A DNA stretch of 64,000 nt from positions 186,001 to 250,000 of the forward strand of contig NZ_LMQO01000003.1 of assembly GCF_001425385.1 (NCBI RefSeq). The letters run 5' to 3'. Positions 39,894-51,112 of the stretch are shown piece by piece. The notes beneath the pieces are model-generated. The model searched no databases and had not been told where the DNA came from. It was given only the letters and a program-made list of their open reading frames with translations. Position 1 is the stretch's first letter, and each line of letters starts with the position of its first letter. A program made the position numbers and the translations under genes. The stretch is from Sphingomonas sp. Leaf407. Its GTDB lineage: Bacteria > Pseudomonadota > Alphaproteobacteria > Sphingomonadales > Sphingomonadaceae.

Positions 39894-42509
39894 TCACACC
39901 AACCCCTTCAACCGGTACAACGCCTCCATCGCTTCCCTCGGCGACATCGCATCCACGTCCATCCCGCCCAGCGCCGCGCGCAAGCCATCGACCGGCGCTT
40001 CCTCCACCACCGCCATCGCCGCGAACAGCGGCAGGTCGTCGAGGCCAGCCGCGATCCCGCCGGTCTTCGCCTTGCCCGCTTCCAGCTTCGCCAGCACTGC
40101 CTTGGCGCGCTGCAACGTGGCGGGCGGCAGCCCCGCCAGCCGCGCCACCGCGATGCCGTAGCTGCGGTCCGCCGGCCCCTCGGCCAGTTCGTGAAGCAGC
40201 ACCAGATCGCCCTTCCACTCGCGGGCGCGGACATGGTGGAGCGACAGCGCCTCGCACCGTTCGGCCAGCCGGGTCAGCTCGTGATAATGCGTCGCGAACA
40301 GGCAGCGACAGCGATTGTCCTCATGGATTGCCTCGACCACTGCCCACGCGATGGCGAGACCGTCGTAGGTCGAGGTCCCGCGCCCCACTTCGTCCAAGAT
40401 CACGAACGACCGGGGCGTCGCCTGCGCCAGAATCGCCGCTGTCTCGACCATCTCGACCATGAAGGTGGAGCGTCCCCGCGCGAGGTTGTCCGACGCGCCG
40501 ACCCGGCTGAACAGCCGGTCGACGAGGCCCAGCGTCGCGCTGGTCGCCGGCACGAAACCGCCCGCCTGCGCCAGCACCACGATCAGTGCGTTCTGCCGCA
40601 GGAAGGTCGACTTGCCGCCCATGTTCGGCCCCGTCACCAGCCACAGCCGCGACGCGGGCGACAGGCGGCAGTCGTTGGCGACGAACCGCCCGCCGGCCTT
40701 CGCCACCGCGCTCTCCACCACCGGATGCCGCCCGCCGGCGATCTCCAAACAGGGGTGGTCGACCAGCACCGGCCGCGCCCAGCCGCCCTCGGCCGCGCGT
40801 TCGGCCAGCGCGGTCGTCACGTCGATCCGCGCCAGCGCGTCGGCGGTCGCGGCGATGCCCTCGCGGTTCGCCAGCGCGGCCTCGGTAAACGCCTCCAGAT
40901 GCGCCGCCTCCGCCGCCAGCGCGTGCGCGCCCGCCTGCGTCACTTTCAGCGCCGCTTCGTGCAGGTCGGGCGCGTTGAAGCGCACGACCCCGGCCAGCGT
41001 CTGGCGATGGGTGAAGCCACTGTCCGCCGGCATCAGCTTCTCTGCCGCGCGCGCCGGCACCTCGACATGATAGCCGAGCACGCCATTGTGGCGGATCTTC
41101 AGCGCAGTGATCCCGGTCGACGCCCGATACTGCGCCTCTAGCGCGGCGATCGCCCGGCGTCCGCCCGCCCCGGTATCGCGCAGCGCGTCGAGCGCGTCGT
41201 CGTATCCTTCCGCGACATAGCCGCCCGCCGCCGCATCGATCGGCGGGGTCGGGACCAGCCCGCGCTGCAACAGGTCGATCAATTCGCCATGCCCGCGCAA
41301 CCGCGGCCCCAGCGCCGCGATCAGCGGCGGCAGCTCGCCGATCGCATCCAGCCGCTGGCCCAGCGTCCATGCCGCCGCCAGCCCGTCGCGCAACTGCCCC
41401 AGATCGCGCGGGGAGCCCCGCCCGGCGGCGATCCGTCCCAGCGCCCGCCCGATGTCGGGCAGCGCGCGCAAGGCGGTGCGCAGTTCGTCGCGCAGTCCCG
41501 GCGCATCATGCGCCCAGCCGACCGCCGCATGGCGCGCCTCGATCCCCGCCCGGTCCATCAGCGGCGCGGCGATGTCGGCGGCGAGCAACCGCGCACCTGC
41601 CCCCGTCACCGTCCGGTCGACCTCGGCCAGCAGGCTCCCGCCGCGCGTTCCCGCCGCCGTGCGGGTCAGCTCGAGGCTCTCGCGCGTCGCCGCGTCGATC
41701 GTCATGCACGCGCCGTCGGCGGCGCACACCGGCGGGCGCAGGAACGGCAACTGCCCGCGCGCGGCATGGTCGAGATAGGCGATGAGGCCTCCCGCCGCCG
41801 CCAGCGCCGCGCGGCTGAACTGGCCGAACCCGTCGAGGGTCGCGACGCCGTGCAGCGCCTTCAACCGCGCCTCGCCGCCTGCGCTGTCGAACGCGCCCTT
41901 GCCGCGCAGCAGCGTAGCGACCTCGGCAAAGGCCGAGGTATCGGCGGCGACGACCTCGACCGGCTGCAACCGGGCGAGTGATGCGGTGAGACCCGTCGCG
42001 TCGGTTTCGATCACCTCGAACCGGCCGGTCGACACGTCGGCGGCGGCGATCGCCACGCCGCCCGCCGCCTCGCCGATGGCGACGCACCAGTTGGCGGCCC
42101 GCGCGTCGAGCAGCGCTTCCTCGGTCAGCGTGCCCGCCGTCACCACGCGCACGATCGCGCGATTGACCAGCGCCTTCGATCCGCGTGCTTTCCGCGCCGC
42201 TTCGGGGCTTTCGGTCTGTTCGGCGATGGCGACGCGGTGCCCCGCCTTGATAAGCCGCGCCAGATACCCCTCGGCGCTGTGGACCGGCACGCCGCACATC
42301 GGGATCTTCGCGCCTTCATGCTCGCCCCGCGCGGTCAGCGCGATGTCGAGGGCTGCGGCGGCGACCTTCGCGTCGTCATGGAACAGCTCGAAGAAATCGC
42401 CCATGCGATAGAACAGCAGACAGTCCTCGACCTCCGCCTTCAACGCCAGATATTGCGCCATCATCGGGGTGGGGGCAGGGGCCTCGCCCGCCGCAGCCTG
42501 TCTCGCCAT
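39894..42509 (-). CDS. mutS: DNA mismatch repair protein MutS
   Basis: Recognises base mismatches and small loops and starts methyl-independent repair with MutL. The 871-residue protein has the mismatch-binding wedge LLFYRMGDFFELFHDDA near the N-terminus, IPMCGVPVHSAEGYL, and the ATPase domain with Walker A TGPNMGGKSTFLRQNAL near residue 630, FVILDEVGRGTSTYDG and ATHYHELTRL. ATG 42509 (MARQAAAG) is chosen with AGGG 8 nt upstream; a later ATG at 42464 would also start before the wedge. The stop lies 9 bp from the convergent barrel gene stop, with no clear terminator between. Confidence 0.97.
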   Translation of the reverse strand: MARQAAAGEAPAPTPMMAQYLALKAEVEDCLLFYRMGDFFELFHDDAKVAAAALDIALTARGEHEGAKIPMCGVPVHSAEGYLARLIKAGHRVAIAEQTESPEAARKARGSKALVNRAIVRVVTAGTLTEEALLDARAANWCVAIGEAAGGVAIAAADVSTGRFEVIETDATGLTASLARLQPVEVVAADTSAFAEVATLLRGKGAFDSAGGEARLKALHGVATLDGFGQFSRAALAAAGGLIAYLDHAARGQLPFLRPPVCAADGACMTIDAATRESLELTRTAAGTRGGSLLAEVDRTVTGAGARLLAADIAAPLMDRAGIEARHAAVGWAHDAPGLRDELRTALRALPDIGRALGRIAAGRGSPRDLGQLRDGLAAAWTLGQRLDAIGELPPLIAALGPRLRGHGELIDLLQRGLVPTPPIDAAAGGYVAEGYDDALDALRDTGAGGRRAIAALEAQYRASTGITALKIRHNGVLGYHVEVPARAAEKLMPADSGFTHRQTLAGVVRFNAPDLHEAALKVTQAGAHALAAEAAHLEAFTEAALANREGIAATADALARIDVTTALAERAAEGGWARPVLVDHPCLEIAGGRHPVVESAVAKAGGRFVANDCRLSPASRLWLVTGPNMGGKSTFLRQNALIVVLAQAGGFVPATSATLGLVDRLFSRVGASDNLARGRSTFMVEMVETAAILAQATPRSFVILDEVGRGTSTYDGLAIAWAVVEAIHEDNRCRCLFATHYHELTRLAERCEALSLHHVRAREWKGDLVLLHELAEGPADRSYGIAVARLAGLPPATLQRAKAVLAKLEAGKAKTGGIAAGLDDLPLFAAMAVVEEAPVDGLRAALGGMDVDAMSPREAMEALYRLKGLV

Positions 42510-42869
42510 CGCACAGGCCCTACCGGTCGAGCGGGCGCCACGCAATCGCACGCCCCGATTCGTGCGATGCGGGTGGGGCGAAGGTCATACCGGCGGGTGG
42601 ATCATCCTCCCCCGGCCCCACCCGCTTCGTCACCCCGGACCTGTTCCGGGGTCCACCGCCCCGCAAACGCCGTCCCCGGGGGCGCCCGACACCCTTCCTC
42701 CCACGGAAGGCTATCGCCCCCTGGCATGAATGTCACCGAAAACAACGTCTTGCACGGAGCGCTGTCCTACATGACGCACCCGGTCTACCCATGGGTTCCC
42801 TTCGACCCGGAGACGCCCCCGATGCCGCCTGCACGACGCCCGCTAGTGTAAACTTTGTAAACTTTGGCC
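42510..42869. other. 360-bp gene-free interval with a family A repeat
   Basis: Between the mutS start and the Lrp gene stop. It contains family A palindrome GTCACCCCGGACCTGTTCCG at 42629-42655, differing from the pair at 4957-5062 in one base. The open frames here are short and not protein-like. Probably mutS promoter plus repeat remnant. Confidence 0.6.
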
Positions 42870-43337
42870 TCACCCCGCCGACACGGGAATCCCCGGCAGC
42901 GCTTTCGACGTGCGGACCGTCGGCGACGTCTTGACGCTCGCGACATTGGGCGCGGTGATGAGCTGCGTCGTCAGCATCGACTGGAAGCTTTCCAGATCGG
43001 CGGCGACGATCTTCAGGATGAAGTCGATCTCGCCGTTCAGCATATGGCATTCGCGCACCTCGGGGATGGTCGCGACATGCGCCTCGAACGCCGCAAGGTC
43101 GCTCCCCGCCTGGCTTTTCAGGCTGACGAGCGCGAAGACGGTGATGGTGAACCCCAGCAACCGGGGGTCGAGCGCCGCGTGATAGCCGCGGATCGCGCCG
43201 GCCTCTTCCAGCGCGCGGACCCGGCGCAGGCACGGCGGCGCGGTCAGCCCGACGCGCTCGGCCAGCTCGACGTTGGTCATCCGCCCGTCTTCCTGCAACA
43301 GGGCGAGGATCTGCCGGTCGATACGATCGAATGCCAT
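42870..43337 (-). CDS. Lrp/AsnC family transcriptional regulator
   Basis: A 155-residue Lrp-type regulator. The N-terminal winged helix-turn-helix (FDRIDRQILALLQEDGRMTN; VELAERVGLTAPPCLRRVRALEEAG) is followed by the RAM effector domain (FALVSLKSQAGSDLAAFEAH; LNGEIDFILKIVAADLESFQ). It begins MAFDRIDRQI at 43337; an ATG five codons upstream (43352) is possible. Such regulators commonly respond to amino acids. The divergent neighbour, 177 bp away, encodes a kinase-like protein and is one plausible target, but this is not shown. Confidence 0.92.
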   Translation of the reverse strand: MAFDRIDRQILALLQEDGRMTNVELAERVGLTAPPCLRRVRALEEAGAIRGYHAALDPRLLGFTITVFALVSLKSQAGSDLAAFEAHVATIPEVRECHMLNGEIDFILKIVAADLESFQSMLTTQLITAPNVASVKTSPTVRTSKALPGIPVSAG

Positions 43338-43514
43338 TGGTCGCGATTCCATGGATGGGAAAAGATAGAAAGCCCTGCCTACCGCATTATAAAATTACGT
43401 GAAAGCGCAATTGTCCCACATTGCGACGTGCCGATTTGGCATGTTCCGGTCGGGCGGAGAGGGCGCTAAGCAGTTGGTACGCCCATGATTCGGCGCAAGG
43501 CTGGTGACGAGTAG

Positions 43515-45239
43515 ATGGTACACTTCGACGACAGCCTGGAAACGGTACTGGCCTCCGACCTGTCGGGGGAGGGGGCACGCGCCTCGGCATGGCGGCAACT
43601 GGTCGACCTGATCGGTCGCGGCCGGGCAAGCCCCAATCCCCGCGCGATCGCCATGCTCGAGCGTATCCGCGACAGCGTGCCGCGCACGATCCGCATGGCC
43701 AGTGCGCGCGATATCGAACATGCTGGCCCGCCGGCATCGCTGGTCGCGCTGCTGGCCACCGACACGATCGAGGTGGCGTTGCCGGTGCTGCGCAGCGCCG
43801 AGCTGTCGGTCGCCGACTGGACCACGCTGATCCCGACGCTCGGCCCCGCCGCGCGCGGCGTGCTGCGCAACCGTCGCGACCTGCCCGTTGCCGTCCGCCT
43901 CGCGATCGACAGTTTCGGACCCGTCGACCTCGTGCTGGGCGATGACCGCGCCGACGCCGAACCGGTGGTCGAACCGCAGCCTGTGGCCGCGCCGGAACCC
44001 ACCGCCGACCCGCAGCCCGTGATCGAGCCGCAACCCGTGGCCAAAGCGGAACCGGTGGCACCACCGAAGCCTCCGGTCGAACCGCAACCGTTGATCGACG
44101 CGACGGACCCGATCGCCGGACCCGACCTCGCCGGCCCGTTCAGCATCGTCGACGTCATGGCCCGGATCGTGGCGTTCGAGCGCATTCAGGACGCCGTACC
44201 CGCCCCCCGCGCGCCGCTGCCCCGGCACGACCAGTTCCGCTTCGAAACCGACGCCACCGGCATGCTGCGCTTCGTCGACGGCGTCAGCCGCGCCGCCGTG
44301 GTCGGCCTGTCGCTCGCGCTGGAGGGCGGCCCGACCATCGCCGGTTTCGACGGCGTGGCCGCCGGGGCGCTGCGCCGCCGCACCCCCTTTCGCGACGCCC
44401 GCCTGAGGGTGCTGGGCGACAGCGACGCCGGCGGCGAATGGCGCGTCTCGGGCGTGCCGGTATTCGATCCCGCATCGGGCCGCTTCACCGGTTATCGCGG
44501 CACCGCCCGCCGCCCGCGCGGCGACGAACGCGCCGAACGTGCCGCCCCGCCTGCCACCGGCGTCGCCCAGTTGCGCCAGTTGGTCCACGAACTGCGTACC
44601 CCGGCAGGCGCGATCGCCGGCTTCGCCGAGATGATCGAGGCGCAGTTGCTGGGGCCGGTGTCGCCGGTCTACCGCGCCCGCGCGGCGGCGATCCTCGACC
44701 ATTCGCGCGAACTGGTGGCGGTGATCGACGACCTCGATCTCGCCGCCCGCATCGACGGCGACGCGCTCGACCTGCGCGCCGATCGCGTCGCGCTGGGGCC
44801 GTTGTTCCAGACGATCGTCGCCGACCTGACGACATTGTGCGAGCTGCGCGGCGCGGTGCTGGAGATCGAGCCGACCGACGTCACCGTGTCGGGCGATCGC
44901 CGCGCGATCGAACGGCTGCTCGCCCGGCTGCTCGCCACGTTGGTATCGGCCAGCGCCGCCGGCGAAGCGCTCTACGTGCGGATGGGGATGGAGGGCGACG
45001 GCAATGTCGCGATCGTGTTCGATCGTCCGGCGGCATTCGCCGCATGGCCCGGCGATAGCGTGTTCGACGTCGACGACAGCGAGGAGGACGCCTCGCTGCT
45101 CGGCACCGGCTTCGCGCTGCGCCTCGCCCGCAACCTCGCCAACGAACTGGGTGGTGCGCTGCTGTTCGGCAGCGCCACACTGACGCTGCGCCTGCCTGCA
45201 GTTCAGGGCATGGAGGCCGGGCAGGTCGGTCGGCGGTGA
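43515..45239 (+). CDS. Histidine-kinase-like protein with degenerate ATP-binding domain
   Basis: A 574-residue protein. N-terminal region (about 1-140) is helical and HEAT-like, similar to DUF2336. Next, an acidic proline-rich linker (148-195; repeats of EPQPV/AEPV). Then a PAS-like region (about 240-330), a HisKA helix with LVHELRTPAGAIAGFAEMIE (His358), and a HATPase-like domain (about 420-560). The usual N-box Asn is absent: ERLLARLLATLVSAS has Thr where NxxxNA would be, and no DxGxG is seen. G2 (GTGFALRLARNLANELGG) remains. It could still be phosphorylated at His358 by another kinase or act as a scaffold. No membrane segment. The next gene overlaps by GTGA. Ribosome site is weak. Confidence 0.82.
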   Translation: MVHFDDSLETVLASDLSGEGARASAWRQLVDLIGRGRASPNPRAIAMLERIRDSVPRTIRMASARDIEHAGPPASLVALLATDTIEVALPVLRSAELSVADWTTLIPTLGPAARGVLRNRRDLPVAVRLAIDSFGPVDLVLGDDRADAEPVVEPQPVAAPEPTADPQPVIEPQPVAKAEPVAPPKPPVEPQPLIDATDPIAGPDLAGPFSIVDVMARIVAFERIQDAVPAPRAPLPRHDQFRFETDATGMLRFVDGVSRAAVVGLSLALEGGPTIAGFDGVAAGALRRRTPFRDARLRVLGDSDAGGEWRVSGVPVFDPASGRFTGYRGTARRPRGDERAERAAPPATGVAQLRQLVHELRTPAGAIAGFAEMIEAQLLGPVSPVYRARAAAILDHSRELVAVIDDLDLAARIDGDALDLRADRVALGPLFQTIVADLTTLCELRGAVLEIEPTDVTVSGDRRAIERLLARLLATLVSASAAGEALYVRMGMEGDGNVAIVFDRPAAFAAWPGDSVFDVDDSEEDASLLGTGFALRLARNLANELGGALLFGSATLTLRLPAVQGMEAGQVGRR

Positions 45240-46228
45240 CGCCGCCGTTCCGGCCGCACGTCGACGGCCCGCCGGTCGACTGGCCGGACACCTTCGGCAC
45301 TCGCTTCACCCTGTTCGTCGATACCGAAGAGGAATTCGACTGGAACGCTCCGCTGCGCCGCGACGGCTGGGGGGTGAGCGCGATGGCGGCGCTGCCCGCC
45401 GCCCACGCCCGCTTCGCGACACGCGGCGTGGCGGTCGGCTATCTCGTCGACTATCCGGTCGTCACCGAACCACTCGCGATCGATGCGATCCACGCCATCC
45501 TCGCCACCGGCCACGCGACGCTCGGCGCGCAGCTTCACCCATGGGTCAACCCGCCCTTCGCCGAAACGCTGACCCCGGCGGACAGCTTCGCCGGCAACCT
45601 GCCGCGTGAGGTGGAGGCCGCCAAGCTCGACCGCCTGACCCATGCGATCCGGACGATCAGCGGCACCCCGCCGCTGGTCTATCGCGCCGGCCGCTACGGC
45701 ATCGGCCCGGCGACCCTCGCGCTGCTGGCCGAACGCGGCTACCGCATCGATAGCTCGATGCGCTCGCGCTATTGCTATGCTGCCGAGGGCGGTCCCGATT
45801 TTTCGGCGATCGGCAACACCGCCTTTCGTACCGGTCCCGGCGGTGCGCTGCTCGAACTGCCGCTGACGAGCGTTTTTACCGGTCACCTGCGCCGGCGCGG
45901 CCAGCGCCTGTATCACACCGCCGGCCATGTCCCGCGCGGTCGCGGCCTGCTCGCGCGGACCGGCCTGCTCCACCGCGTCGCGCTGACTCCCGAGGACATG
46001 CCGCTCGACCACGCCTGCGAAGCGATCCGCATCGCCACCGGCGAGGGCGTCCGCCTGCTGAACCTGTCCTATCATTCGCCCAGCGTGGTGCCGGGCCACA
46101 CCCCTTATGTGCGCGACGCCACCGATCTCGCGGCGTTCTGGCGGTGGTGGGACGGCGTGCTCGACCTGCTCGACCGGCGCGGCATCCGTTCTGCCTCGAC
46201 GGCGGACGTGCTGGCGGCGGCGGGGTAA
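45236..46228 (+). CDS. Polysaccharide deacetylase-like (NodB/CE4-type) protein
   Basis: A 330-residue protein with a NodB-type layout. FTLFVDTEEEFDWNAPL gives an acidic metal/catalytic region (DTEEEFD). VGYLVDYPV, GAQLHPWVNPPF (His) and LVYRAGRYGIG follow, and later LNLSYHSPSV with a His matching the second metal-site residue of CE4. No signal peptide is seen, so it would act in the cytoplasm. Overall it resembles the WalW/polysaccharide-deacetylase subgroup acting on sugar polymers. The GTG start overlaps the kinase-like gene stop (GTGA), so they are probably functionally linked, perhaps in capsule or exopolysaccharide control. Substrate unknown. Confidence 0.8.
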   Translation: MTPPFRPHVDGPPVDWPDTFGTRFTLFVDTEEEFDWNAPLRRDGWGVSAMAALPAAHARFATRGVAVGYLVDYPVVTEPLAIDAIHAILATGHATLGAQLHPWVNPPFAETLTPADSFAGNLPREVEAAKLDRLTHAIRTISGTPPLVYRAGRYGIGPATLALLAERGYRIDSSMRSRYCYAAEGGPDFSAIGNTAFRTGPGGALLELPLTSVFTGHLRRRGQRLYHTAGHVPRGRGLLARTGLLHRVALTPEDMPLDHACEAIRIATGEGVRLLNLSYHSPSVVPGHTPYVRDATDLAAFWRWWDGVLDLLDRRGIRSASTADVLAAAG

Positions 46229-46230
46229 GT

Positions 46231-46307
<77 letters not shown>

Positions 46308-46355
46308 ACGCCTAAGTGTCGTGCCCTAGTCGCAAAGACGGCGGGGCACAAGCGC

Positions 46356-46431
46356 TGGTGGGCCCGGCAGGACTCGAACCCGCAACCTAGCCGTTATGAG
46401 CGGCCAGCTCTAACCATTGAGCTACAGGCCC
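46356..46431 (-). tRNA. tRNA-Ile (anticodon CAT, lysidine-modified) or tRNA-Met
   Basis: Acceptor GGGCCTG / CGGGCCC, D-arm AGCTCAATGGTTAGAGCT, anticodon stem-loop GCCGCTCATAACGGC with loop CTCATAA, T-arm GGTTCGAGTCC and encoded CCA; 76 nt. The anticodon is CAT. The short D-loop (AATGGTTAGAG) fits tRNA-Ile2, which TilS converts to read AUA, better than elongator Met. Species assignment is less certain than the tRNA call. Confidence 0.93.
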
Positions 46432-46483
46432 CCAGCGTGGCCGTCCGATAGCCTTGGCACGGGCGAACAGGCAAGCGTCTTTG

Positions 46484-47470
46484 CTACAGCCCGGCCACGA
46501 TCCGCCGGGCAAGTCCCGGCCCTTCGTACACCAGCGCACTGTAGAGCTGGATGAGGCTCGCCCCCGCGTCGAGCCGCGCGCGCGCTTCGGCGGCCGACCC
46601 GATCCCCCCCGCCGAGATGACCGGGATGGCGCCGCCGGTAATGGCGATCGCCTCGGCCAGCTTGGCGCGGGCGAGCGGAGCGAGCGGCGCGCCGGAAAGG
46701 CCACCGGTTTCCCCCGCCTTGGCCGATCGCAGCGTCGGCGGACGCGAGATGGTGGTGTTCGACACGATCAGCACATCGATCCCGCCGTCGATCGCGGCCC
46801 GCGCGGCGACTTCCAGCCCGGCGCGGTCGAGATCGGGCGCGATCTTCAGGAACAGCGGCACGCGCTTGCCCCCCACATGCCGCGCGGCGTCGCTGGCGGC
46901 GATGAGGTTGCCCAGTTCGGGCTGCGATTGCAGGTCGCGCAGCCCCGGGGTGTTGGGGCTGGAGATGTTGATCGTCACATAATCGGCGAGCGGCGCGGCC
47001 TTCGCGACGGCGGTGGCATAGTCGGCGATCCGGTCGGTCGAATCCTTGTTCGCACCGACGTTGATGCCGATGACGCCGGGGCGGGGGGTGAGTGCCGCGA
47101 CCCGTGCCAGCGCCGCGTCGATCCCGCCGTTGTTGAAGCCCAGCCGGTTCACGACGCCGCGATCTTCGGGCAGGCGGAAGATGCGCGGTTTGGGATTGCC
47201 CGGCTGCGGCTTTGGCGTGAGCGTGCCGACCTCGACGAAACCGAAGCCGAGCCCCAGGAACCCGCGGATCGCCCGCGCATCCTTGTCGACGCCCGCCGCG
47301 AGGCCGACCGGGTTGGGGAAGCGGATGCCCGCGACCGTCACCGCCTGCGCACTATTAGTGGTGGGGGCGAGCGGCGTACCGGCCTTCCCCCACGCCTCCA
47401 GCATGGCGATGGTCAGCGCATGCGCGCGTTCGGCGTCGAGGGTGAAGAGGAGGGGGTGATACCATGCCAT
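46484..47470 (-). CDS. pyrD: Dihydroorotate dehydrogenase, quinone-dependent (class 2)
   Basis: Oxidises dihydroorotate to orotate at the membrane in pyrimidine synthesis, passing electrons to ubiquinone through FMN. The 328-residue protein starts MAWYHPLLFTLDAERAHALT, an N-terminal helix for quinone and membrane contact as in class 2. FMN/active-site features are PVGLAAGVDKDA, GFVEVGTLTPKPQPGNPKPR, GVIGINVGANKDS, TINISSPNTPGLRDLQ (catalytic Ser) and SAGGIGSAAEARARL. The tRNA genes lie just downstream. ATG 47470 is chosen by length and motif spacing; the open frame continues upstream only through repeat E. Confidence 0.97.
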   Translation of the reverse strand: MAWYHPLLFTLDAERAHALTIAMLEAWGKAGTPLAPTTNSAQAVTVAGIRFPNPVGLAAGVDKDARAIRGFLGLGFGFVEVGTLTPKPQPGNPKPRIFRLPEDRGVVNRLGFNNGGIDAALARVAALTPRPGVIGINVGANKDSTDRIADYATAVAKAAPLADYVTINISSPNTPGLRDLQSQPELGNLIAASDAARHVGGKRVPLFLKIAPDLDRAGLEVAARAAIDGGIDVLIVSNTTISRPPTLRSAKAGETGGLSGAPLAPLARAKLAEAIAITGGAIPVISAGGIGSAAEARARLDAGASLIQLYSALVYEGPGLARRIVAGL

Positions 47471-47901
47471 GCGCGGTGCTCTATCGTCCGGCGGGGCCGG
47501 AAGGAAGATTCGGTTTCGTGGGATGGGGCGAAGAAGATTTGGTTCGCGCAGAGGCGCGGAGGCGCAGAGAGGGAAGAAGAAGGCTGGTTTGCACGCGAAG
47601 GCGCGAAGACACGAAGGGGTTACAATCATGGCATCGTCTCGCGTCAGCGAGACCTTCCTGCCGGGGATTGCTGGCAGGTTGAAGGCCGTTGGCACGGCAG
47701 AGCCCCTCCACGAGCGAAACCCCTCTGCGCCTCCGCGCCTCCGCGCGAACCAAATTCTTCTTCGCGTCTCCGCGCCTTCGCGTGAATCAAACCTTCTTCC
47801 TGAACGACAATCGATCACAGCGATCGACACAAACGCGGTTGACCTCACGCCCTCGCACGACCACATGCCAATCCGACCGGAATGATCCGATTAAGGAAGC
47901 G
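47471..47901. repeat. Family E inverted repeat and gene-free interval
   Basis: 430 bp with no convincing gene. Left parts GCGCAGAGGCGCGGAGGCGC (47546 onward) and CGCGAAGGCGCGAAG (around 47594); right parts CTCTGCGCCTCCGCGCCTCC (around 47723) and CTCCGCGCCTTCGCGTGAA (around 47768) are near complements in reversed order. A smaller hairpin GTCTCGC-GTCA-GCGAGAC lies near 47636. Same family as 26509-26742. The last 100 bp should contain the promoter of the suf regulator. Confidence 0.75.
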
Positions 47902-48329
47902 ATGCGTCTCTCCAGCCTTGCCGACTATGCCGTCGTCCTGCTCGCCGCCACCGCGCGGCGGGGCGGAGATGCGCGTGCGACGGCGACCGTGCTGGCGGAG
48001 GAAACCGGACTGCCGCTGCCGACCGTGCAGAAGCTGGTCAGCCGCCTGTCCGCCGCCGGGCTGATCGAGACGGGGCGCGGCACCGGCGGCGGCTTCCGCC
48101 TCGCGCGTGCGCCGGCCACGATCGACCTGGCGCAGATCATCGAGGCGATCGAGGGGCCGATCGCGCTCACCACCTGCGTCGATGCCGCGCGTCACGATTG
48201 CGCGGTGGAGACGAACTGCATGATCCGCCCCCATGCCGGCACGGTCAACGCCGTGGTCCGGGGGGCGCTTGCGGGCGTGACGCTCGCCCAACTCGCGAAC
48301 ACCGGGGCGATGCCCCAAGAGGTAGTGTG

Positions 48330-48330
<1 letters not shown>
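47902..48330 (+). CDS. Rrf2-family SUF operon regulator (SufR/IscR-like)
   Basis: A 142-residue Rrf2-type repressor that heads the suf operon. The winged helix starts [19 protein letters not shown] with recognition helix [19 protein letters not shown], followed by [12 protein letters not shown]. Three cysteines in [15 protein letters not shown] are positioned as the [2Fe-2S] ligands of IscR-like proteins, so it probably senses Fe-S status and autoregulates the operon. ATG is preceded by AAGGAAGCG. Stop and the sufB start overlap in TGATG. Confidence 0.92.
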
Positions 48331-49798
<1,468 letters not shown>

Positions 49799-49802
<4 letters not shown>

Positions 49803-50095
49803 TCGTGCTGGCGCTGGCGCTACAGGCGGTGGCACCGACCGCGCCCTATGCCGATTGCCTGTCGGCGCGGATCAATGCGGACCCCCGTATGGAGAAGCCG
49901 CCGGCCGAAGCCGCCGCGCGCGTCGCGATCTTCGACGACGCGGCCAAGGCGTGCGCGCCGGTACGGGCGAAGGTGGCGAAGGCGCATGCGGTCATGCTCG
50001 AGCGGATCGATGCGTCGATGAGAGCGGTGCTGGTCAACCCGCAGGCGGCGGAAGCGGAGTTCGGGACTGAGCCGGTTGCGGGCGAGACGCCGTGA
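49799..50095 (+). CDS. Small alanine-rich protein of unknown function in the suf operon
   Basis: A 98-residue protein starting at a GTG that overlaps the sufB stop ([16 protein letters not shown]). The first 15 residues are hydrophobic and could be a signal or anchor. Then a helical, Ala-rich body with two cysteines ([18 protein letters not shown]). I do not recognise it. It lies between sufB and the small amber-containing ORF and is part of the same transcript; whether it serves SUF is unknown. Confidence 0.65.
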
Positions 50096-50113
50096 ACCGA
50101 GGTGGCAAGTCCT

Positions 50114-50281
50114 ATGCCTAAATGGTTCGCGCTGGTAGCGATGGTGGTGTTGGCGGGGTTCACCTTTCTTGAAGGTAGGGCCGTGATGCGGTCGGTCAAA
50201 AGTGGTGTGCTGCACCGGTGGTTTGGACCGCACCCGGCGTTTGTGAAGCGGGTGCCGAAAGCAGGTTCGCCTACGCTGTAG
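50114..50281 (+). CDS. Small membrane protein ORF ending at an in-frame amber; frame continues to the sufC start
   Basis: A 55-codon frame starts MPKWFALVAMVVLAGFTF, has one N-terminal membrane segment and ends KAGSPTL at TAG (50279-50281). The same frame continues 28 codons to TAA (50366-50368), immediately before the sufC ATG. That tail reads FGVFIRAAGAVIFGLSAAL and ends CGAFFLGLG, a second membrane-like segment. So this may be one two-segment protein split by an amber codon, a recent nonsense mutation, a readthrough gene, or two chance pieces. AGGTGG lies 10 nt before the ATG. Codon use (TTT, TTA, AGT) is less GC-biased than in neighbours. Confidence 0.45.
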   Translation: MPKWFALVAMVVLAGFTFLEGRAVMRSVKSGVLHRWFGPHPAFVKRVPKAGSPTL

Positions 50282-50368
50282 TTCGGTGTCTTTATTCGTG
50301 CCGCAGGAGCGGTGATTTTTGGACTTTCCGCCGCTTTATGTGGCGCGTTTTTCTTGGGACTAGGCTAA

Positions 50369-51108
<740 letters not shown>

Positions 51109-51112
<4 letters not shown>

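Noticed and set aside
42733..43233. Minus-strand open frame next to the Lrp gene
   Set aside because: Overlaps the Lrp gene in another frame; composition is shadow-like and no motif is seen.
47464..47900. Short open frames in the pyrD-suf interval
   Set aside because: They consist of family E repeat units (GCGCGGAGGCGC and complements) and have no protein features.
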